Origin: Acidobacteriota bacterium
GTDB taxonomy: Bacteria > Acidobacteriota > Terriglobia > Terriglobales > Acidobacteriaceae
Length of the DNA: 64,000 nucleotides
Direction of reading: 5' to 3'
NCBI GenBank assembly: GCA_021780075.1
Contig: JAJXZL010000046.1
Coordinates: 1 to 64,000, forward strand
Below, piece by piece: positions 43,258 to 52,033 of this stretch; the first letter of the stretch is position 1; the number at the start of each line of letters is the position of its first letter. The position numbers were made by a program, and so were the translations under genes. Under the pieces are notes generated by a model. It ran no database searches, was not told the DNA's origin, and saw only the letters and a list, made by a program, of their open reading frames with translations.

Positions 43258-44496
43258 ATGCTCCCGGTAATGTCTTTCGTCCACGACTTTAAGGGCCTTA
43301 GCCGCTCCCAGCGCCACACCTTTGTGGCCTCATTTCTGGGCTGGACGCTCGATAGTCTCGACTTCTTCCTCCTCATCTTCTGCGTCAAGGCCATTGCCAC
43401 GGACTTTGGCACAAAGCCATCCGCCGTCATGGGCGCAGTCTTTCTCACGCAGGCCTTCCGCCCTCTCGGTGCCGTTGTCTTCGGCATCCTGGCAGACCGC
43501 TACGGCCGCAGGCCCGTGCTCATCGTCAACATCCTCAGCTTCTCCGTCATTGAGCTGGCCTGCGCCTTTGCGCCGTCGATGAGCGTCCTTCTCGGCCTCC
43601 GTGCCCTCTTCGGTTTTGCCATGGGCGGCGAGTGGGGCGTCGGCGCGGCGCTCACCTTTGAGACCCTGCCCAAGGAGGGCCGCGGTGCCTTCTCCGGCAT
43701 TCTGCAGGAAGGCTATGCATTCGGCTCCATCCTTGCCTCCGCCGCCTTTGCACTTTTCTTCCATGCCATCGGATGGCGCGGCCTTTTCATCCTCGGAGCG
43801 TCTCCCGCGCTGCTTGTCCTCTATGTCCAGACGCGCGTCCAGGAGTCGCCCGTCTGGCTCGCCGGGGCAAAAAAGCGAGCCGTGCCCCATGCGGGACCGG
43901 CAATTCCCGCGCACCTGCGCGCGTTCCTCCCCACGTTTCTTTTTCTCGTACTGCTCATGACTGCGTTCATGAGCTTCTCCCACGGCACCCAGGATATCTA
44001 TCCCACATTTCTCTCTGTCCACATGGGACTCACTCCGCAGACAGTTGGCCTCATCGGTGTGCTCTACGGACTCGGCTCCATTGCCGGCGGCTTTGTCTTC
44101 GGCGCGCTCTCTGAGCGCTGGGGACGCAAGCGCGCCATCATCGCAGCCGCGCTACTCTCCATTCCCGTCATTCCTCTTTACGCCTACGGCCACACCGCCT
44201 TCGCCCTTGGCGCGGGTGCCGTCCTCATGCAGTTCATGGTGCAGGGCGCCTGGGGAGTCGTCCCTGCCTACCTCACCGAACTGTCGCCTGCTCCCGTCCG
44301 TGCCACCGCGCCCGGCCTCGCCTATCAACTCGGCGGCCTCATCACCTCATGGAACGGAAAAGCCCAGGCCCTTGCCGCCGAGCGCTGGAACAACTACCCC
44401 GCTGTCCTAGCCATCACCGTCGGCCTCGTCGCCCTCGCTTTAGCCGGCCTCGCCGCACTCGGCCACGAAGTCAAAGGACGCGACCTCGCAGACTGA
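43258..44496 (+). CDS. MFS transporter (sugar/lactate/sialate-H+ symporter-like)
   Basis: 412 aa, 12 membrane helices. MFS signature between helices 2 and 3: ILADRYGRRPVLI. Helix-5 region GEWGVGAALTFETLPKEGRGAFSGILQEGYAFG resembles the SHS (lactate/sialate) and shikimate branches. The substrate is probably a carboxylate and cannot be assigned by eye. The start MLPVMSFVHDF lies near a weak AAGAAG; an ATG four codons on is possible. Divergent from yceI with a shared palindrome, so possibly under the same MarR regulator. Confidence 0.88.
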   Translation: MLPVMSFVHDFKGLSRSQRHTFVASFLGWTLDSLDFFLLIFCVKAIATDFGTKPSAVMGAVFLTQAFRPLGAVVFGILADRYGRRPVLIVNILSFSVIELACAFAPSMSVLLGLRALFGFAMGGEWGVGAALTFETLPKEGRGAFSGILQEGYAFGSILASAAFALFFHAIGWRGLFILGASPALLVLYVQTRVQESPVWLAGAKKRAVPHAGPAIPAHLRAFLPTFLFLVLLMTAFMSFSHGTQDIYPTFLSVHMGLTPQTVGLIGVLYGLGSIAGGFVFGALSERWGRKRAIIAAALLSIPVIPLYAYGHTAFALGAGAVLMQFMVQGAWGVVPAYLTELSPAPVRATAPGLAYQLGGLITSWNGKAQALAAERWNNYPAVLAITVGLVALALAGLAALGHEVKGRDLAD

Positions 44497-44698
44497 CCAG
44501 CATCTGCGCTTCAACCGTCTGATCCAGCAAAAAATTGGGCGTCCGGAGCCTGTCCTGCGCTTGTCGAAGGGTTTCATGATGATTGAAGGCGGTATGAGGC
44601 TCGGTTCGGGAAATTCGGGGCTTTTCTCCTTGCGCTTTCTGAAAGGCTCAAGCCCTTGGACCTTGGATGCCCTGCGGACGTGGCGTCTTTGGCCGCTC
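44497..44698. other. Intergenic, no gene seen
   Basis: Contains CTGTCCTGCGCTTGTCGAAGGG, a motif resembling dispersed repeats of other genomes, but there is only one copy in the window. Confidence 0.35.
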
Positions 44699-45286
44699 CT
44701 ATCGCCCGTACCGTGCAATCAACTCGCCGCGCGCAAGAATGTGCCCTTGCATCGCGTGCTCCAACTGCTTCCTTGTTGCCTCCGCGGGCAGCTTGAGCGG
44801 CGCATCCAGCGCATACAGCTCAAAGAAGTAGCGATGCGTTGAGCCACGCGGCGGGCATGGGCCGCCGTAGCCCGTCTGGCCAAAGTCGTTCTGTCCCTGC
44901 CGCGACCCATCCGCAAGCTCGCCCTTTGTCGGCACCGCCTCATCAAGCTCTCGCTTTCCGGCAGGAACGTTATACAGCACCCAGTGCACAAACGTGCCAA
45001 TCGGCGCATCCGGGTCGCTGACAATCAGCGCAAGACTCTTCGCACTCGCCGGCGGTTCTGACCACTTCAATTGCGGAGACTTGTTCGCTCCGTCGCAGGT
45101 AAAGTCCTTCGGTATCTGGCCATCTCGAAAGCTGGGACTGATCATGTTCATGGATGTGCTCCTTCCGACATCCACTGTCGTGCTCGCACCATGGCAACTC
45201 GCCAGGACCAGAACCACCAGCAGCGCCGTCAGGCGCCGATTGTTTCTGTCGCTCACCGGGCTGTTCGCATGGCTTAGGGTGTTCAT
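44699..45286 (-). CDS. YbhB/YbcL-type (Raf kinase inhibitor-like) lipoprotein
   Basis: 195 aa. N-terminal helix ending LVVLVLASCHG, where LASC is a good lipobox (lipid-anchored Cys about 31). PEBP fold: SPQLKWSEPPASAKSLALIVSDPDAP, TFVHWVLYNVP, GYGGPCPPRGSTHRYFFELYALD with the conserved ligand-pocket residues (DPD, HW, GPCPP). Ligand unknown. AAGAGGA before the ATG. Its start codon region is divergent from no gene; the flavin reductase-like gene lies upstream on the same strand. Confidence 0.87.
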   Translation of the reverse strand: MNTLSHANSPVSDRNNRRLTALLVVLVLASCHGASTTVDVGRSTSMNMISPSFRDGQIPKDFTCDGANKSPQLKWSEPPASAKSLALIVSDPDAPIGTFVHWVLYNVPAGKRELDEAVPTKGELADGSRQGQNDFGQTGYGGPCPPRGSTHRYFFELYALDAPLKLPAEATRKQLEHAMQGHILARGELIARYGR

Positions 45287-45374
45287 CGATCCTCTTGAGC
45301 GTTATACTCCGGCGCCTGTCAGCAACGGCAGCGGCACAAGCGTACCGCGTTTCGTTCTGCCGGACAAGAAGCGC

Positions 45375-46031
45375 TCATTTCGGCCGGGTGAACTCAACGC
45401 GGTCGCGGGTGCGTACCCACGCGTTGCCGGCCATCCGTCCCACCGCATCAAGCCCCGCCGGGTCCACGCGGAAATCCTCCACCAGGTCTCCGCGCACGTG
45501 AAAGCGCACCACCTCGCCCAGCACAATCACCCCGCTGCCTGCCTCCTTGCTGGTGTAGATCACCTGCATCAGGCGGCACTCCATCTGCGCCGGCGACTCG
45601 GCCACCCGCGGCGGACGAACCGCTTCGCTGGCCAGCGCCGTCAGCCCCGCCAGTTTGAACTCGTCCACCTCCGGCGCAACCTCGGCCGCTGTCGCGTTGG
45701 CCGCCGCCGCAATGGCTTCGCTCACCACGTTCACCACAAACTCGCCTGTCTCTTCCACATTGCTCAGCGTGTCTTTGCGCTGGCCCGTCTCGCCTGCGCC
45801 CGCGCGCCGCAGCGTCGGGCAAAACAGAACCGTCGGCGGCACCGAGCCCACGCCCGTGAAAAAGCTGAACGGCGCAAGATTGGCCACGCCGCGCGCGTCC
45901 AAAGTCGACACCAGTGCCACAGGACGCGGCACAATGATCCCGCTCATCAGCTTGTACACCTGATTCGGCTTGCATTCCGCGGGGTCAAACGTCTGCATCG
46001 AAGGGCCGTAGAGCGTCTCTGAGGAGTTCAT
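45375..46031 (-). CDS. Flavin reductase-like FMN-binding split-barrel protein
   Basis: 218 aa. Flavin-reductase-like domain: PNQVYKLMSGIIVPRPVALVSTLDARGVANLAPFSFFTGVGSVPPTVLFCPT and TGEFVVNVVSEAI are the FMN-binding strands of this family. Reduces flavin with NAD(P)H or supplies reduced flavin to a partner; no partner is adjacent. TAGGCT lies 6 bases before the ATG, with AGGACT between, so a leaderless or SD start cannot be decided. Confidence 0.85.
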   Translation of the reverse strand: MNSSETLYGPSMQTFDPAECKPNQVYKLMSGIIVPRPVALVSTLDARGVANLAPFSFFTGVGSVPPTVLFCPTLRRAGAGETGQRKDTLSNVEETGEFVVNVVSEAIAAAANATAAEVAPEVDEFKLAGLTALASEAVRPPRVAESPAQMECRLMQVIYTSKEAGSGVIVLGEVVRFHVRGDLVEDFRVDPAGLDAVGRMAGNAWVRTRDRVEFTRPK

Positions 46032-46187
46032 AGTCCTAGCCTAGAACATCCAATTGCGTCTTCGCGCGTCTAAACAAATCTGCACACCCCCCGCGCGCAA
46101 GGCGTAACAGTTCTGGTGCACAACGGGAAATTTGCACGCTGATAACATTGCATGATGCACAATCGTAAATAGGAGAAAGAAGCCGTA
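46032..46187 (+). promoter_or_regulatory. Leader of phoU with repeated TGCACAA motifs
   Basis: TGCACAA occurs at 46117 and again at 46156, with a related TTGCACG between (46132-46138). No Pho-box-like CTGTCAT repeats are seen. AGGAG is at 46171 before the GTG start. Confidence 0.3.
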
Positions 46188-46859
46188 GTGCCGCGCATCC
46201 ATTTTCAACAACAACTCGCCGAACTCAAGGACCAGCTCCTTGCCATGGCTGCCCTTGCGCAGCAGGCGGTCGAGTCCGCGCTGGACGCTTATCTGCAGCG
46301 CGATCTGGGCCTATGCCAATACGTCAAGCAGAATGAAACCGCCATCAACAGTGCCCAGCGCGAACTGGACGAAATGGCCTATGAGCTTCTCGCCAAGGAG
46401 CAGCCCATGGCCATCGATCTGCGCTTCATCCTCGCCGTCATCAAAATAAACGGCGATCTGGAACGTATCGGCGATCAGTCTATGGGCATTTCCCGTCGCA
46501 CCCGCGATATCGTCAAATATGAAGACTTGGAGTTGCCCGTAGACTTTGCTGCCATGGGCGAGTTTACCGGCCGCATGATTCGCACCGCCATTCACGCCCT
46601 CCTCGAGGGCGATGCGCGCCTCGCAGACACCGTCCGCGAAATGGATGACGAAATCGATCGCATGAACCGCCGCGCGCATGACGACCTGCTCAAGCTCATC
46701 CAGGAAAAACCACAATACACCCAGCAGGCAATGAACGGGCTCCTCGTCTCGCGCAGTCTTGAGCGCATCGCTGACCACGCCTCCAACATTGCCACAGACG
46801 TCATCTTCTGGATCCGCGGCGCGGACGTCCGCCACCAGCTCAGCTTGTCAATGGATTGA
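46188..46859 (+). CDS. phoU: Phosphate-specific transport accessory protein PhoU
   Basis: 223 aa. Two symmetrical helical repeats, each with the metal-binding ExxxD pattern: ETAINSAQRELDEMAYELLAKEQP and EMDDEIDRMNRRAHDDLLKL. It damps the phosphate regulon by acting with the Pst transporter and PhoR. GTG start with AGGAG 12 bases upstream. pst genes are not adjacent, which is unusual but not rare. Convergent with dps. Confidence 0.94.
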   Translation: MPRIHFQQQLAELKDQLLAMAALAQQAVESALDAYLQRDLGLCQYVKQNETAINSAQRELDEMAYELLAKEQPMAIDLRFILAVIKINGDLERIGDQSMGISRRTRDIVKYEDLELPVDFAAMGEFTGRMIRTAIHALLEGDARLADTVREMDDEIDRMNRRAHDDLLKLIQEKPQYTQQAMNGLLVSRSLERIADHASNIATDVIFWIRGADVRHQLSLSMD

Positions 46860-46860
46860 G

Positions 46861-46907
46861 CGCAAGGGGGAGCGCAAGGGATGCAGGGCGAGGCTCTCCC
46901 CCTTGCA
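46861..46907. terminator. Hairpin between convergent phoU and dps
   Basis: GCAAGGGGGAG pairs with CTCTCCCCCTTGC across a loop of about 20 bases. No long T-run follows on either side, so termination strength is uncertain. Confidence 0.4.
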
Positions 46908-46951
46908 CATCAAGACCCGGAAGGCGGCTGCCCGCATCTGCCCGCGTCGTT

Positions 46952-47464
46952 TTACCGCGTGGACTCAAACAGGAACCACGCGCGCCGCTCGGCTTCATCA
47001 ATCCACGCCTCGATCATGCTCGTCGTCGCATAATCTGCGGCCTTGGCTGCAACCTCGTGCGCCACGCGCAGGCTTTCCACAAGCTTCTTGTTATCCGCGT
47101 GGAGTTCAAACAGCATCTCCTCGGGATTCACAAAGTCCATGTCGTTGTCCGCCAGCCGCTGTAGCCGGGCAATATGCCCGATCGACCGGATCGTGGTGCC
47201 GCCCACCTTGCGCACCCGCTCCGCAATGGCGTCCGTTATGGCAAAAATCTGCGCCGCCTGCTCATCCAGCAGCAGGTGATAGTCGTGGAAATGTGGTCCG
47301 CTCACGTGCCAGTGAAAGTTCTTGGTCTTGAGATAAAGAACGAAGGCATCGGCCAGCACGGCGTTCAACACGCTGGAGAGGTCTTTCACCTCCGCAGGGG
47401 TGAAGCCGTCAGGAGTGCTGAGCTTGGCGACTCTTGAAGCGCTTTCTTGCGTACGTGTGGCCAT
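46952..47464 (-). CDS. dps: Dps-type DNA-binding ferritin-like protein
   Basis: 170 aa. Ferroxidase-site pattern KTKNFHWHVSGPHFHDYHLLLDEQAAQI, typical of Dps with His and Asp/Glu ligands from adjacent subunits. It stores iron and shields DNA under oxidative or starvation stress. GAGGAGC before the ATG. A Ser/Thr/Arg-rich N-terminal tail could bind DNA. Confidence 0.94.
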   Translation of the reverse strand: MATRTQESASRVAKLSTPDGFTPAEVKDLSSVLNAVLADAFVLYLKTKNFHWHVSGPHFHDYHLLLDEQAAQIFAITDAIAERVRKVGGTTIRSIGHIARLQRLADNDMDFVNPEEMLFELHADNKKLVESLRVAHEVAAKAADYATTSMIEAWIDEAERRAWFLFESTR

Positions 47465-47591
47465 GGCTGCTCCTCTGCCGGGGACGACCCCGCGACGTCA
47501 GGAATGGCAGCCGCGCGCTCGTGCCCTGCGCTGCACGGTTAGACGCCAACCTCGCCGGAAAGGCTCCTCGCAAAGCTGTGCAAAATTCAGC

Positions 47592-47620
47592 GGGCGCCAA
47601 CTCCTTGAGAGATGGCGCCC
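47592..47620 (-). terminator. Hairpin downstream of the Pta-like gene
   Basis: GGGCGCCA/TGGCGCCC inverted repeat; on the minus strand it is followed by GCTGAATTTTG, a weak T-tract. Likely terminator of the leftward gene ending at 47647. Confidence 0.5.
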
Positions 47621-47646
47621 TGCCGGTCCTGCGCGAAGAGTTGAAG

Positions 47647-48633
47647 TCAGCCTTTCTCCACCGGATGCGTCGCATAGTGCAGCAGCACAGCCACCGCGCA
47701 GCTGGTCAGCCGCGTCTCGGCTGAGTCGGCCCGGCTTGTCAGAATCACCGGAACCCGCGCGCCCAGCACAATGCCAGCTAGTTGCGCGCCGCCCAGGTAC
47801 TCAAGCTGCTTGGCCAGCATGTTGCCGCTCTCCAGATCGGGCACGATCAGAATGTCGGCAAGTCCCGTCACCGGCGAATCAAGGTGCTTGATCTTCGCCG
47901 CTTTCACGCTAACAGCGGTGTCAAACGCCAGTGGCCCGTCGAGGATTCCCCCCGTAATCTGTCCGCGGTCCGCCATCTTGCACAGCGCCGCCGCCTCCAT
48001 CGTCGAGGGAATCTTGGGATTCACGGTTTCAACCGCAGACAGCAGCGCCACCTTTGGCTCCGGAATCCCCAGCGCGTGCGCCAGGTCAATCGCGTTCTGC
48101 ACGATGTGAATCTTATCCTCAAACTCAGGCTTGATGTTGATGGCTGCATCGGAAATCAGTAGCGTCCGCGCATACGCTGGCGTATCCATCACAAACACGT
48201 GCGAGATGCGCCGCGAAGTGCGCAGACCCGTGTCCCGCGCCATGGCCACCTTCATCAGTTCGTCGGTGTGCAGGCTGCCTTTCATCATGGCCTGTGCCTC
48301 GCCTTTGCGGCACATCGCCACGCAAATCTCCGCTGCGCTCACCTCGGATTCCGCATCAACTACGGGGAACGGGCTGATATCCAGGCCAATCTTCGCCGCC
48401 AGCGCTTTCATCGCCGCAACATCCCCAACCAGCGTCGGCTTGATCAGCCCCTCGGCCGCAGCTTCCACCGCGCCCCGCAGGGCAACGTCAGACAATGGCC
48501 AGCAAACCGACGTCGTAATCGCCGGCAGGGACTTGCAGCGCTCCAGAAACTTGTGAAACACGTGGTAGTCAGACGGGTGGCCAACCAGCGGGTCAACGGC
48601 TACAGCCTCGGCAAGAGGTGCAAGATCGCTCAT
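47647..48633 (-). CDS. Phosphate acetyl/butyryltransferase
   Basis: 328 aa. Phosphotransacylase domain: GLIKPTLVGDVAAMKALAAKIGLD, GEAQAMMKGSLHTDELMKVAM, SRRISHVFVMDTP, KVALLSAVETVNPKIPSTMEAAALCKM, GILDGPLAFDTAVS, DILIVPDLESGNMLAKQLEYLGGA. This is the short Ptb/Pta type without the MaoC hydratase domain often fused to it. It converts acyl-CoA and phosphate to acyl-phosphate. Start at 48633 (MSDLAP) with GGGAGA upstream; longer readings add unsupported sequence. No acetate or butyrate kinase gene is adjacent. Confidence 0.9.
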   Translation of the reverse strand: MSDLAPLAEAVAVDPLVGHPSDYHVFHKFLERCKSLPAITTSVCWPLSDVALRGAVEAAAEGLIKPTLVGDVAAMKALAAKIGLDISPFPVVDAESEVSAAEICVAMCRKGEAQAMMKGSLHTDELMKVAMARDTGLRTSRRISHVFVMDTPAYARTLLISDAAINIKPEFEDKIHIVQNAIDLAHALGIPEPKVALLSAVETVNPKIPSTMEAAALCKMADRGQITGGILDGPLAFDTAVSVKAAKIKHLDSPVTGLADILIVPDLESGNMLAKQLEYLGGAQLAGIVLGARVPVILTSRADSAETRLTSCAVAVLLHYATHPVEKG

Positions 48634-48779
48634 CTGTTCTTTTCTCCCGGCCGGAGCAGGGAAAGCACGCCCGGCCTCACGCAACCATTCTCTCCCGGCC
48701 AGTAGTCTCCGCATGTGCTCAAGGTCACAGTACGGGCTGCTATTTCGTATAGCGGTATTTGAGCGTCTGCGCACCTCGC

Positions 48780-48839
48780 CCTCGGCTGAAAACAAACGAG
48801 CGGGCATGCAAAGACCACAGGTGCGTTTTTCAGCCGAGG
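48780..48839. repeat. Inverted repeat flanking the methyltransferase gene
   Basis: CCTCGGCTGAAAAC (48780-48793) pairs with GTTTTTCAGCCGAGG (48825-48839) across 31 bases. A fragment of the same arm, CGCTGAAAACGCACC, recurs near 50058 beyond the gene. Confidence 0.6.
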
Positions 48840-48859
48840 CGTTATGCCACCGCAGAAAA

Positions 48860-49876
48860 CTACTTCAGCCCCACCACCATCGAGTCCGGCCCCACAAGGT
48901 GCTCCACTCGGGCATCGCTGAAGCCTGCATCCTTCATCCACCCGATGCAGTCGCCGCTCGTGTAGTCGAAGCCGCCCGTCGTTTCGATCAGCATGTTCAG
49001 GCTCATCAGCAAACCGAATGTGTTCTTCCGTCGCTCATCGTCAATCATCGCGTCGTAGACAATCAGCGCGCCACCCTTGGGAACCGCGTCGTAAGCCTTG
49101 CGAATCAGAAACCGTTTTTCTTCCAGATTCCAGTCGTGCAGAATGTGTCCCATCATCACCACTTCCGCTTCCGGCAGCGGGTCCTTGAAGAAGTTGCCGG
49201 GGCGAAACTGCACGCGATCCGTCAGTCCGTGGTGCTCCACATATTCCTCGAAGACCGGCGCCACCTCAGGCAGATCGAAGCCCGTGCCAAACAGGTGCTC
49301 ATTTTTCAGCGCCACCTGTACAATCAGATCGCCCTGCGCAGGGCCTGCATCGGCCACCGTCTGATACTTCGCCCAGGGAAATTTCGCGGCGATCGCCTGG
49401 TTCGCCCCACGGCTCACGCCCGTCATCGCGCGCAGAAATACCTTCAGCCGTTCCGGATCGGCATAGAGAGTCGCGAACATGTCCGTTTCCCCGCGGCTCG
49501 CCTCGTTCTGCGGCAGGCCCGTACGCAGCGCGGTGGTCAGGTCGCCCCATTGATGGAAAAGCCGCTTGTTCGCCATCTCCAGAATCCCGCCAATGTACGA
49601 CGGCTTGTGCTTGTCCAGGAAAAAATCCGTCGAGGGCGTGTTGGAGTATCTTCCGTCGTGGCGTTCCAGAAACCCCAGCGCCACCAGCGCATCCAGAAAG
49701 TCGTGCGCAGCGCGCGGGTGCAGGCCCAGGCGTCCGGAAAGTGTTTCAAGATCTTCGGGCCGCTTTGCCAACTCGGTAAAGACTTCCATTTCCACGGCGC
49801 TCAAAAGCGTCTTTGAGCCCCAGAAGGCTAGGCCGGTCTGCAAAATGTGTTCGGGATTAGGAGCGTGCGTGCTCAT
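48860..49876 (-). CDS. SAM-dependent O-methyltransferase (family 2, winged-helix dimerisation domain)
   Basis: 338 aa. N-terminal winged-helix dimerisation domain ([52 protein letters not shown]). The catalytic domain has [20 protein letters not shown] in place of the usual DxGGGxG SAM loop, [13 protein letters not shown] and the catalytic-base region [14 protein letters not shown]. It resembles hydroxyneurosporene/acetylserotonin-type enzymes that methylate small phenolics. The altered SAM loop (AGPAQG) may reduce or change cofactor binding. AGAGGTC before the ATG. Palindromic repeats lie on both sides. Confidence 0.85.
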   Translation of the reverse strand: MSTHAPNPEHILQTGLAFWGSKTLLSAVEMEVFTELAKRPEDLETLSGRLGLHPRAAHDFLDALVALGFLERHDGRYSNTPSTDFFLDKHKPSYIGGILEMANKRLFHQWGDLTTALRTGLPQNEASRGETDMFATLYADPERLKVFLRAMTGVSRGANQAIAAKFPWAKYQTVADAGPAQGDLIVQVALKNEHLFGTGFDLPEVAPVFEEYVEHHGLTDRVQFRPGNFFKDPLPEAEVVMMGHILHDWNLEEKRFLIRKAYDAVPKGGALIVYDAMIDDERRKNTFGLLMSLNMLIETTGGFDYTSGDCIGWMKDAGFSDARVEHLVGPDSMVVGLK

Positions 49877-50306
49877 GGTGTGACCTCTTTCTTGCTCAGG
49901 GCTACAGTGCGGGGAAAAAGCCTCGTCTGCGGACATCGCAGCCTGCTCTTGCCGTGTTTGCGCGCCGTCATCCTTCCAGAAGCGGCATGCGTGGACATGG
50001 CGTGGTTGTGGAGATGTGAACTCGCGTTAGCCTTGAATTACTCGGTTGGCTTGTGCCGTCGCTGAAAACGCACCCGGGTCATCGCCTCGGGCCAGAGGAA
50101 CTTGGATGCGCTCAATACATGCTCAATTGGAATACGATTTGGGGAATCCATTCGAGCTTCGCAAACCATACAATGCCAACACCTTGCTGAGCAACGTCAA
50201 ATAATGCGCTCCGCTTCCTGAAGATGAACTTTCTTTCCGTCATGTGCCAAAGCTGATATGCTGCGAGCGTTAAGAAAACCGATTTACGCAATAAAGGGGT
50301 ACGGCG
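49877..50306. other. Divergent intergenic region before xylulokinase
   Basis: Promoters of the methyltransferase and xylB must lie here. A repeat fragment (CGCTGAAAACGCACC) is near 50058. A leftward open frame of about 43 codons ending at 50112 has no recognisable family. Confidence 0.4.
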
Positions 50307-51782
50307 ATGTGGTTTCTTGGAATGGACGTAGGCACGGGTGGCACGCGCGCTGTGCTCGTGGACGCGGCAGGCAAAGTGATCTCCAGCGCGTCGAGCGAGC
50401 ATGCTGCCTTTCGCACGCCGCACCCCGGCTGGGCTGAGCAGGATCCCGAAGACTGGTGGCAGGCCGCGCAAAAAGCCATTCGGCTTGCGCTGGCCGCCGC
50501 GCCTGAGCCGCATGAGCCCATCGCCGCCATCGGACTCACCGGCCAGATGCACGGCGCTGTGCTCCTCGACGAGAACGGCCAGGTGCTGCGCCCCTCGCTC
50601 ATCTGGTGTGACACCCGCACCCAGCCCCAGTGCGACTGGCTCCACCAGAAAATCGGCTATGACAAGCTCATCGAGCTCACCTGCAATCCCGCCCTGCCCA
50701 ACTTCACGCTCACCAAGCTCCTCTGGGTCAAGCAGCACGAGCCGGAAATCTTCTCGCGAACGCGCCACATCATGTGTCCCAAGGACTACGTCCGCTACCG
50801 CCTCACAGGCGAGTTCGCCATCGACGTGCAGGAGGCCTCCGGAACGCTGCTCCTCGACGTCACACATCGCCGCTGGTCAAAAGAAGTCGCTGAAGCCGCG
50901 GGGATTCCCGAAAGCTGGCTGCCCCGCGTCTATGAGTCGCCCGAGATCTGCGCGCGCATCAGCGAAAGCGCCGCCGGGCTTACCGGCCTTGCCGTCGGCA
51001 CGCCGGTCGTCGCAGGAGCGGGCGATCAGGGCGCAGGTGCCGTCGGCATGGGAATCCTGCAGCCCGGCTCCGTCTCCGCCACCATCGGCACCTCCGGCGT
51101 CGTCTTTGCCGCCACGGCCAGCCCCACCAAAGACCCCAAAGGCCGCCTGCACACCTTCTGCCACGCAGTGCCCGGCGTCTGGCACGTAATGGGCGTAACG
51201 CAGTCCGCCGGCCTCAGCTTCAGTTGGCTCAAGGAGACATTCTTCGCCGGTCAAAGTTACGACGCGCTCACCGAGGCCGCCGCGAAAGTTCCCGCCTGCA
51301 GCCAGGGCCTGCAGTGGGCGCCCTATCTCCTCGGCGAGCGCACGCCTCATCTCGACCCCGAAGTTCGCGCCGCCTTTGCGGGTGTCTCCACCGTCCACAC
51401 CGCCGCGCACTTTGTCCGCGCCGTGCTTGAGGGCGTGGCCTACTCGCTCCAGGACACCTTCACCCTCTTCGCTGAACTCGGTATTCCCGTCAGCGCCGTG
51501 CGTCTCGGAGGCGGCGGCGCGCGTGGCCCGCTCTGGCGCAAAATTCAGGCTGGCATCTACGGCCAGGCCGTCGAAGTGCTCGCCGCGGAAGAAGGCGGCG
51601 CATTCGGTTCTGCGCTGCTCGCTGGCGTAGGCGCGGGCCATTGGGCCAATCTCGACGAGGCATGCGCCCAAGCCATTGAAGTAGCCCAGCGCATCGAGCC
51701 AGATCCCGCCGACCTCGCTGCCTACAAATCCGGCTATGCAAACTGGCGCAGGCTCTACCCCGCATTGAAGACCTTGCGGTAG
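50307..51782 (+). CDS. xylB: Xylulokinase
   Basis: 491 aa FGGY-family carbohydrate kinase. Phosphorylates D-xylulose to feed the pentose phosphate pathway. FLGMDVGTGGTRAVLVD at the N-terminus (ATP phosphate loop), IGLTGQMHGAVLLDENG and WCDTRTQPQC as the sugar-binding region with catalytic Asp in GAGDQGAGAVGMG (about 236), and C-terminal RLGGGGARGPLWRKIQAGIYG. AAAGGGG before the ATG. It fits with xylan side-chain esterase and GH3 genes; no xylA or xylose transporter is adjacent. Confidence 0.94.
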   Translation: MWFLGMDVGTGGTRAVLVDAAGKVISSASSEHAAFRTPHPGWAEQDPEDWWQAAQKAIRLALAAAPEPHEPIAAIGLTGQMHGAVLLDENGQVLRPSLIWCDTRTQPQCDWLHQKIGYDKLIELTCNPALPNFTLTKLLWVKQHEPEIFSRTRHIMCPKDYVRYRLTGEFAIDVQEASGTLLLDVTHRRWSKEVAEAAGIPESWLPRVYESPEICARISESAAGLTGLAVGTPVVAGAGDQGAGAVGMGILQPGSVSATIGTSGVVFAATASPTKDPKGRLHTFCHAVPGVWHVMGVTQSAGLSFSWLKETFFAGQSYDALTEAAAKVPACSQGLQWAPYLLGERTPHLDPEVRAAFAGVSTVHTAAHFVRAVLEGVAYSLQDTFTLFAELGIPVSAVRLGGGGARGPLWRKIQAGIYGQAVEVLAAEEGGAFGSALLAGVGAGHWANLDEACAQAIEVAQRIEPDPADLAAYKSGYANWRRLYPALKTLR

Positions 51783-51810
51783 GGAATCGACGATCTCCCG
51801 CGTGCTCGAT

Positions 51811-51857
51811 GCCCAGGGTGTGCCACGGGCCCCGAATGGGGTCCGTTCACCCTGGGC
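51811..51857. repeat. REP-like palindrome after xylB, copy 2
   Basis: GCCCAGGGTG pairs perfectly with CACCCTGGGC, with an inner CGG-CCCC/GGGG-CCG stem. It lies 29 bases after xylB, with no T-run. Same general build as 4505-4543 and 54187-54229 (C/G-rich arm with a CACCCT or CCCATCCT core). Confidence 0.6.
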
Positions 51858-52033
51858 AAGCGCAGTCCCCGCTGCACTCGTTGGGAGAGAGCGCATAGGC
51901 GATTTTCGAGCATTTTAGGTCCCGCAGAGCGTTTTTTCGAGCATTTCGCGGCGAAATGATAACTTTCTCGTGTACATGCCCCCCAGTGATGCTGTAGCCT
52001 TCCTATCAAATTGCATTGCGGGAGAGTGGGCTT

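Noticed and set aside
50112-50260. Short leftward frame before xylB
   Set aside because: About 43 codons with no recognisable family; could be a relic but cannot be supported.
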